From Lates calcarifer (Eukaryota > Chordata > Actinopteri > Centropomidae), in assembly GCF_001640805.2 (NCBI RefSeq), contig NC_066850.1:5218894-5282893 (forward strand): a stretch of DNA of 64,000 nucleotides. The letters run 5' to 3'. Below are positions 58,416 through 64,000 of the stretch, piece by piece. The notes under the pieces are model-generated. The model ran no database searches, had not been told where the DNA came from, and saw only the letters and a list, made by a program, of their open reading frames with translations. Numbering within the stretch: the stretch's first letter is position 1; the number at the start of each line of letters is the position of its first letter. Made by a program: the position numbers and the translations under genes.

Positions 58416-61369
58416 CAGCCAGAGGACACATGTATAGGAAATCAATAAGGTGCAAACAGCTATTCTGACAGTGGGGCTTCTTTACTACCAGTAAGGCTAT
58501 TTGTTTATGTGTGTCTCTGTGTGTGTTTATTGGACTGGGAACTTATCTGACCTTAAACTGATCAGGACCATCCACTACAGAACACATAAAATAAATAAAC
58601 CTATAAGCAGAGTATGTAACACATATGAACATGTATACACTGTGGGCTACATGCAGAGTAAAAGTTTTTCAATGATTCGTAATCTGTCAGAAAAAGCCAC
58701 GAAGGAAAGGATGTAGAGCTGCAACGATTAGTAGACTGATGAATTAATCGATTAGTTGTCAGCTGTTAAATTAATCACCAGCTACTTTAAAAATTGATTA
58801 ATCATTTTGAGAAAATGTCGAAATTCTCTTAATTTCAGCTTCACAAATGTGAATATTTTCTGGTCTCTTTAGTCCAGACATTTGAGGATGTCAACATTTT
58901 TCACTGTTTTCTGACTTTTTATTGACTTAACAAGTAATCGATTAATTAAGAAAATGATCAACAGATTAATCGATAATGAAAATAATAAAGACTTATTGTG
59001 AAGTAGATGCAGGTGCACAACATATTGAGATGAATAAAAAAAAACTAGTTGCTTGATGAAAGTTAGAGCATTTTGGTTCACAGATCCAAACAATTAGCTG
59101 TGTTATAGAATATTAGAGAAGCAGAATATTGATCTTATTGTAAATTGAAAAGAAGTTTCAAGTCATTTTTTACTGCCAGGACACAAGATGAATTTTCATT
59201 ATCTGTATTTGCAGTTTTCAAGTGTGAGGTAGTGAAATTGAATACCGTACCCGAAACCATATCACCATGGCAATATCCAACAGATTTATCACGCATCACG
59301 CGCGCCGATCAGCTTTTAATGTTGTGGCTGATCGGTGTATTTTCTCCATATTGAGCTGCTCCTCTGTGGGTTGATGAAGGTTGAGATTTGGGAATAAATA
59401 TATGTGTGTGTGTGTGAGTAGAGCGAACTGGGGGAGGGGTGACTTGTGGGTTAAAGAGCTTTTGGATTAGTAGCTTGGGTATTGTACTGCAAATACCTTC
59501 TCCCCCTCTGTTGCTCTCTTTATTGCTCTCTCTCTCTTTGCTCTTTTTCATTCCTGTCTCATGTTGCGTTGAACGTGTGTGGGGTACAAACTAGACCGAA
59601 GGTGTGTGTTTGTGTGTGAGCGAGATGTTAGCTGATGTTGGAATTGTGCTGAGGCAGCAGTGCCTCTATCAAACTGACGCACATATGCACACCCTCACCC
59701 ACCCACACACACCGGCACACACATAAACATACGCAGTAAATGTATACATGTCGTCCACTTGTTTTCACAACCACCGGGCGAGAATGAGGCACCAACACGA
59801 TTGTAAATCGACGAACAGCTGAACGCGCATGCTCTCGCAGACGAACACATATAGTAGCGCTGTGCATAAATTTGCATGTTCCACTTTGTCCTGCCCCGGG
59901 CGTTTGAGAGACGGACCACCACATACAGTATTATCTCTGTTCAGATGTGCCACTCGAAAGCTTGTTTCCTGGCTTAGTCATATCTGCTTTTCTCAAGGGA
60001 TTCCATTTCAGGGCTCTTCAATTTATTTTATGCATACACCCCAGGAGATGCACACCATCTGGGAAAAGCTATGACTCATCTGTCTACACTTGCTTAAAAT
60101 AGTTAGGACTCTGTTTTATTGTTTTTTAAGTAGAGAATTTATCAGGTATCAGTTTGTTTTGGGGATTAAAAACCTGTGATAATAAATAATACAACAATCT
60201 GGATGAAAGTGTCATTATTTATTGTGTATGCTTTTTAACAGAGAGCTTAATCAGCACCTTTTACTGGAAATTTATCATCGCTAAAAGGGCCTGAATCACT
60301 GCAAAGCACTTGTTTGGTTGTTGGTTCATCACACATCAAAAAGCAGACATGAATAGATCCTTTCAAATCTTGAAAGAATAATGTGTCTCCTTACTCCCTT
60401 CGAGCCTCCTCACAATTACATTTTTCCATATTTTCTGTTTATCTTTTATGAAATAACGTCCTCCTTTCTCTCTCTCTGTCTGTGTCTAGATGAAAAAGAG
60501 AAAGCCAAGATCAACTCAGAGGAGCTGCAAATCAAGAAAGTGAAGAAGAAAAAGAAGAAGAAACACAAAGAGGGGGAGAAGCACAAACGAGTGAAGATGT
60601 ACCACCGCTCCTGCCAAACCATTTGTGCTGGCCTGCTTCTCCTCCCTCCGTCCTCCCCATCTCCCACCTCCTCCTCCTCAGCCTCCGATCCCACGCAGAA
60701 CTCCTCCCTGTCTCCATTTAAGTCCCCGCTGCCGGTTTGCCCCTCACCTAACAACAAGTCCTCACACATCCTGCCCTCCTCTCCTCCTCTCGCCCCCAAA
60801 TCCCTCTTTAACTCCTCAGTTTCCAACTCTCCCAACTCCGTGTCGTCCTCCATCAAGGCGCCGCTTGCTTCTCCGACCAAACAGCAGCAGCCACGGTGCA
60901 CCTACCCCGGCATGGCGGGTCTGGAGTTCGCCCCGTACATCCACATAGAGAACCAGCCTAATGGAGGGGCGCTGGTGGCCCACGCCTACACCTCACAGCT
61001 CTCCTCTCTCTCAATGGGCCAGAGGCAGAGATTCGCCCAGGAGTTTGTCACCTTGGCCTTCAGCGAGGACTCATCCCAGGTACGTCACAGATATTGATCA
61101 GATTGATCCTTGGATGCTGTGTTCAGTGCAGCATGACACAGCTGCAGCATGAAAGCAGTTAAATATGTGTGTTTTTTTTAGACATCTACATGATCTAACT
61201 TGTTTTCCAGGCAGCTCATTATGTCATGGGAATCGTCCACGGAGAAGCCAGCTACCTGCCCGATTTCTTGGACTACTTCTCGACCAAGTTCCCGTCAGCT
61301 CCGGTCAAAATGGAAATACTGGGAAAGAAGGACATAGAGACAACCACTATGGCTAATTTCTACTCTCAG
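48778..61369 (+). CDS. rsbn1l: rsbn1l, round spermatid basic protein 1-like (5' part; runs off the window)
   Basis: Nuclear protein of the RSBN1/DPY-21 family, whose JmjC domain has been linked to H4K20me2 demethylation in RSBN1 (KDM9) and worm DPY-21; the activity of RSBN1L itself is less settled. Readable exons: 48778-49417, 55748-55930 (start uncertain), 60490-61079 and 61211-61369, about 524 residues. The N-terminus is disordered and Lys-rich, with NLS-like PPPPKKVR (about 54-61) and KVKKKKKKKHK. Then come family blocks MYHRSCQTICAGLL, IENQPNGGALVAHAY, FAQEFVTLAFSE and the exon 4 block (HYVMGIVHGEASYLPDFLDY). The 3' exons with most of the JmjC region lie beyond 64000. RSBN1 is the alternative, but the ptpn12 neighbour favours RSBN1L. 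Confidence 0.9.
51870..51960 (+). mobile_element. tRNA-derived SINE-like relic
   Basis: GGCCCAGCGGTTAGACAG resembles the A-box region of tRNA-headed SINEs, followed by GACATGAGATTGAGGCTGG where a B-box would lie. The B-box match is poor, so confidence is low. Confidence 0.25.
53508..53645 (+). mobile_element. teleost interspersed repeat fragment
   Basis: CATCCGTTTTCTGAACTGTT, GGGGGCTGGAGCCGATCCCA and CACCCCGGACAGGTCACCAG appear in the same order as in a very abundant fish repeat (CATCCATTTTCT, then GGGTCGC, GGCTGGAGCC and GGACAGGTCGCCAGTC). It is a non-coding fragment. Confidence 0.65.
54113..54187 (-). mobile_element. tRNA-like SINE head relic (minus strand)
   Basis: On the minus strand an A-box-like GAAGTGGTTAAGAGG and a B-box-like CACAAGTTCAAACTGG lie about 35-40 bases apart, separated by a poly-G run (poly-C at 54127-54138 on the plus strand). 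It resembles the relic at 7787-7865. Not a functional tRNA: no cloverleaf could be drawn. Confidence 0.4.
55748..55930 (+). CDS. rsbn1l: rsbn1l coding exon 2 (5' boundary uncertain)
   Basis: The secure part is 55777-55930, encoding SNSNKDKAKERDREEREKKK, a long Lys/Glu/Arg coiled region, KHKVMNEIKRENGEV and KQPIK plus one base (donor GTTGGT, phase 1). The acceptor CTTCCACAG ending at 55776 looks best but gives phase 0, against the phase-1 end of exon 1. An AG at 55746-55747 gives 183 bases, in phase with both neighbours, adding DLKPSSLLPQ. I chose the in-phase boundary, with doubt. Confidence 0.65.
56015..56260 (+). mobile_element. MITE relic, copy 2 of the family at 14230
   Basis: Shares ordered blocks with 14230-14620: GTCAGAAAATGCCCACTATA, TTTCCCTGAGCCTACAGTGA, TAACAGTCCAAAACC. 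It continues with GAAACCACAAATATTTGACA, a further part of the same fish MITE. Confidence 0.6.
58277..58414. repeat. (GA)n polypurine tract with a CGAGAGAGAG decamer
   Basis: Starts with four copies of the decamer CGAGAGAGAG, then nearly pure GA for about 90 bases. All-purine plus strand over 138 bases apart from the C of each decamer. Confidence 0.93.
58717..58987. mobile_element. hAT-type MITE, copy 3, both ends present
   Basis: The left end GAGCTGCAACGATTAGT and inverted right end ATTAATCGATAATGAAAATA flank ATTAATCGATTAG-type subterminal repeats (58744-58756, 58938-58947). The internal part includes AGAAAATGTCGAAATTC and CCAGACATTTGAGGATGTC. It matches the widespread teleost MITE with ends like AGGGCTGCAACGATTA. 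Shorter and better preserved at the ends than the two relatives in this window. Confidence 0.75.
59309..59341. mobile_element. two fused ends of the Tc1 family, internal part lost
   Basis: CCGATCAGC (start of one end) is followed directly by TTTTAATGTTGTGGCTGATC (the opposite end), leaving a CCGATCAGC...GCTGATCGG hairpin. Same family as the element at 46464. Confidence 0.55.
60490..61079 (+). CDS. rsbn1l: rsbn1l coding exon 3
   Basis: 590 bases. Opens DEKEKAKINSEELQIKKVK followed by a run of lysines and HKEGEKHKR (nuclear localisation type), then MYHRSCQTICAGLL, a family block. A Ser/Pro linker of about 90 residues follows, and the exon closes on LEFAPYIHIENQPNGGALVA and QRFAQEFVTLAFSEDSSQ, which match the family. 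The linker is poorly conserved. Acceptor TCTAG (phase 1), donor GTACGT (phase 0). Confidence 0.93.
61211..61369 (+). CDS. rsbn1l: rsbn1l coding exon 4
   Basis: Encodes AAHYVMGIVHGEASYLPDFL, DYFSTKFPSAPVKMEILGKK and DIETTTMANFYSQ (53 codons, phase 0 both ends). This is one of the most conserved segments of RSBN1/RSBN1L and leads toward the JmjC fold. Acceptor TTTTCCAG, donor GTTAGT. Confidence 0.96.
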
Positions 61370-64000
61370 GTTAGTGTTTCCAAGCCTCTGTCCTCTGTTT
61401 AAAGTCTATCATAACCATCCGTGAACACAGGAACTGCTCTGATGAAGTCTCACGATGTAGCAAGTGTAATTTGAGGTCATGAGATGGAGGGCACAGGCTG
61501 CAGGTGAGGTTCACCCAGAAAGGCTGATGGCAAGATATGGTTACAACTGTCTACACTTTTTTAAAGCTGTTTTTAAACTCTCTCACACACACAGGAAGAG
61601 GTGGAGGCTCACCAAGAGATTTCTCTGAAACTGTCATCAAATTAGATTGTGTGTCCTTCATATGTTTGCTGGTTTGTTATTTGAACAGAAAACCAGAGAG
61701 TGTTTAAAGTTTATGAATGGCTTGATGTCTGTGTCAGTATTTTGTACATGTGAGCACAGTTCAAGAGAAACATTAGATGAGAAATATGAAAATAAAGTTT
61801 AACGAAGAGCGACGGCTTATGAAAGGATATAAAAAGGAGAAAAGGCAGGATCAGAAACTTAGGAGGTGAATGAAGAGGTGGGTGAGTAGAGAGGTGGGAG
61901 GATGAAGGGATGCTGGGGGAAGCAAAGCAATCGATTGAAGGAAAAGGCTAAGTGACTGCTGTGTGTGGAGGAAAAAGTTTTATTGTTGTGGCTTAAACCA
62001 TCTGGTTGAAGCATCTGCCTCCATCTGTCCAGCGTCAAACAGCTTTTGGCATTTATACCAATGTCTGATTTCTCAGACTAACTGACAACATTTGTAAATG
62101 ACTGGTGGGTCACTCCTCTCGCTGCAGTGCTTCTTAATCTTTAGAGAGCGCGGCTGAAGTGAGGGCATGAAAGGAAATAGAAAAGCAAGAGGACATTTTA
62201 GAGAGGGAAAGACGACAAGCGAGAGAAAGGGTGACAGGAAAAGAGAGGGAGAAAAATCTGAGAGGAGAGGCTGCTAGAGAGAAAAGAGAGTGACAGTATA
62301 ATCGGAAAGAGGATAAGAAAGCAAGAAGTGAAGTTTTAGAGAGATGACTGCTGTCAGGCAGGTGGCATGGCTCACAGTAAGTCAGGTTAGAGAGTCAAAA
62401 CCCACACAAAAGGTGTTTTTCTTCTTTTCTTTTCAAAAGCACAAGTATAGGAGCAGCTGTAGTTGGACGCCCCTCACTCACTCACTCCTCAGTGTATTAC
62501 ATTGCCTTTTGAGGACAACTGGAAAAACAAGAAGTGTGTGTGTGTGTGGGTGGTGTCTGTCTGGATTGTCTCCTCTGTGCACGGTGACACAGCTCTTCGT
62601 TTAGAGCTGTCCCATGTCTGTAGTTCACTAATGAAAAGCCTTTTGTTGCCTCAAACCTCCTGAGCTGCTTTGTATTGAGATCCTGCCTGCTCTTTTTTTT
62701 TTTTCAACCTGAGTGCAGGCAGCACCATTATGATGAAATATTCATAATGTTATATTTCTGCCTGTTTTTGGCCAGTTTTTCCCTCCACAAACACATCCTC
62801 GATCTCTGCACGCTTAGAATAAATTAAATGAGTGAGTTAAACATCTAAACAGCCCGTTGTCTGAGTGGAGTTTCCCCTTCAAACCTGTGTCCTAAGCTGT
62901 CCCTTTAAGAGTAGTGTTCCTTGCAGGGCTAACGTCATTGTCCACTGGTCTTGTTAATTTTTTTCTCCCTCCTAGCTTTCAGCAGTGACCTTGGCAAGTA
63001 GACATACAGTCTACACACACACGCACAGATGTGAGCATGCACACTGATATATACACAGGCGCAGGTGTACACACACACACACACACATTAATGGTTTATC
63101 ATGCGCATTTTATGTTTCTGCAATGTTGCGTGTCTCTCTGCTCCAGTCAGAAATGACTGGACGGCTGTTTCTACTAGTGTGTGTGCAGAATGGCTGCAGC
63201 TGCTTACAATTTTTTATCTTTTTCAATTTTTGGTGTGTGTTGATGTTGAGTTTTTCGTGTGCATTTTACTCCCCTCCATGCATAGCGTACATACTGTGAG
63301 CAGTGCGTGTTGCGGTGTATGTTTGCGATGATCAAAATGTCAGTGTTTTGTATTCAGCACCTGACTGAAGGCATTTTCACTGCTGGTAAGGATTATGGGA
63401 GATTACAGCACTCCATTTTCTCAGGGCAAGTGCAGCCCAGCAGACAATATATGATGTGCATGGACAGTGAGGTAATTTGGTCTTTCCTGTTTAGTCACCG
63501 AGCGTAATAATGCAGCTACGGCACCAGAAGATCAATACAAAGCAACAGAACAGTATGGCTCTTTAGTGTTGTATTAAACTGCGCTCATGTTGTGGTCATG
63601 CATGCACTCACAAATGTATTAAGAGCACTTACATGTTAACTGTTAGCATGTTTAGAGGCATGAGTGTGAATACAGGAAGGAATATGGTCTACAAATCATT
63701 TACTAGATTCATTTCTGTGGTTAATTTCATCTTAACTCTTCTCTTTATTCCTTTGAATTTCCCTTTGTATGATGATTCAAAAGCATTTAATGCAACGTAA
63801 TATTGTGTCAGATTCAAGGCCAGTCTGTCTTGGAAGCACTTTGCAATTCATGAGTACATTTATTAAAAATGTTTTACCAGCAGAATATTATCCACATCAG
63901 GTCAAAATCAAATATGTTTTATGAGAATTCAGAGGTGCAGGAGAGTAAAAAAAATGTAGTATTTCTCTCACCCAGTTCCACTGAAAGCCAAAGAGGTAAG
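61370..64000 (+). other. rsbn1l: rsbn1l intron 4 (continues past the window)
   Basis: No sequence matching the next family exon (the block after the TTTMxNF segment) is present, so the intron exceeds 2.6 kb. It contains purine-rich DNA (62145-62345), poly-T (62693-62704) and a short CA run (63069-63086). A 20-base exon-like segment lies at the very end (see findings). Confidence 0.85.

Larger units (their letters stand above)
55931..60489 (+). other. rsbn1l: rsbn1l intron 2
   Basis: 4.6 kb rich in old transposons: MITE relics at 56015-56260 and 58717-58987, a Tc1 end scrap at 59309-59341, and a (GA)n tract at 58277-58414. No exon seen. Confidence 0.87.

Noticed and set aside
60446..60901. 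151-residue minus-strand frame over rsbn1l exon 3
   Set aside because: Antisense shadow of the Ser/Pro and Lys-rich exon (poly-Glu, Gly and Phe runs); no family resemblance.
1..64000. CRISPR arrays, bacterial operons, viral integrations or a novel defence system
   Set aside because: The repeats are dinucleotide to tetranucleotide microsatellites or transposon ends, not spacer-separated direct repeats. All recognisable coding sequence belongs to two ordinary vertebrate genes plus one dead Tc1 fragment.

Overview
The window is nuclear DNA of a ray-finned fish. The evidence is large GT-AG introns, dense (CA/GT)n microsatellites, a degraded Tc1-type transposon, several teleost-type miniature inverted-repeat elements (MITEs), and two vertebrate genes whose exons can be read directly. 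Repeat style and intron size suggest a percomorph; that last step is inference. Nothing bacterial, viral or CRISPR-like is present.

Two genes lie head to tail on the plus strand. (1) ptpn12 (protein tyrosine phosphatase non-receptor 12, PTP-PEST) is complete. I read 18 coding exons from ATG 3341 to TGA 42126-42128. They sum to 2451 nt (816 residues) with every junction in phase. Exons 2-11 carry the catalytic domain (KNRY, WPD and [10 protein letters not shown] motifs). Exons 12-18 carry the proline-, serine- and threonine-rich scaffold tail with a PPPKPPR motif, an NPLH motif and the conserved C-terminal motif. (2) rsbn1l (round spermatid basic protein 1-like, the RSBN1/DPY-21 JmjC family) starts at ATG 48778 beside GC boxes and runs off the right edge. 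Four exons are readable (about 524 residues); the rest, including most of the JmjC region, lies outside. The pair matches the vertebrate PTPN12-RSBN1L neighbourhood, which is paralogous to PTPN22-RSBN1.

Layout: 1-2690 upstream intergenic DNA with microsatellites; 2695-3340 ptpn12 promoter and probable 5' UTR with short upstream ORFs; 3341-42128 ptpn12 (intron 1 is 14.7 kb and full of old repeats); 42129-48590 3' UTR and intergenic DNA with a fold-back Tc1 remnant; 48590-48777 rsbn1l promoter; 48778-64000 5' part of rsbn1l.

I found no clearly new biological system. The most useful leads are a tandem, frame-shifting splice donor at ptpn12 exon 17, a reading-phase conflict at rsbn1l exon 2 together with an apparent duplication between exons 1 and 2, a chain of upstream ORFs before ptpn12, and the fold-back and nested transposon structures.
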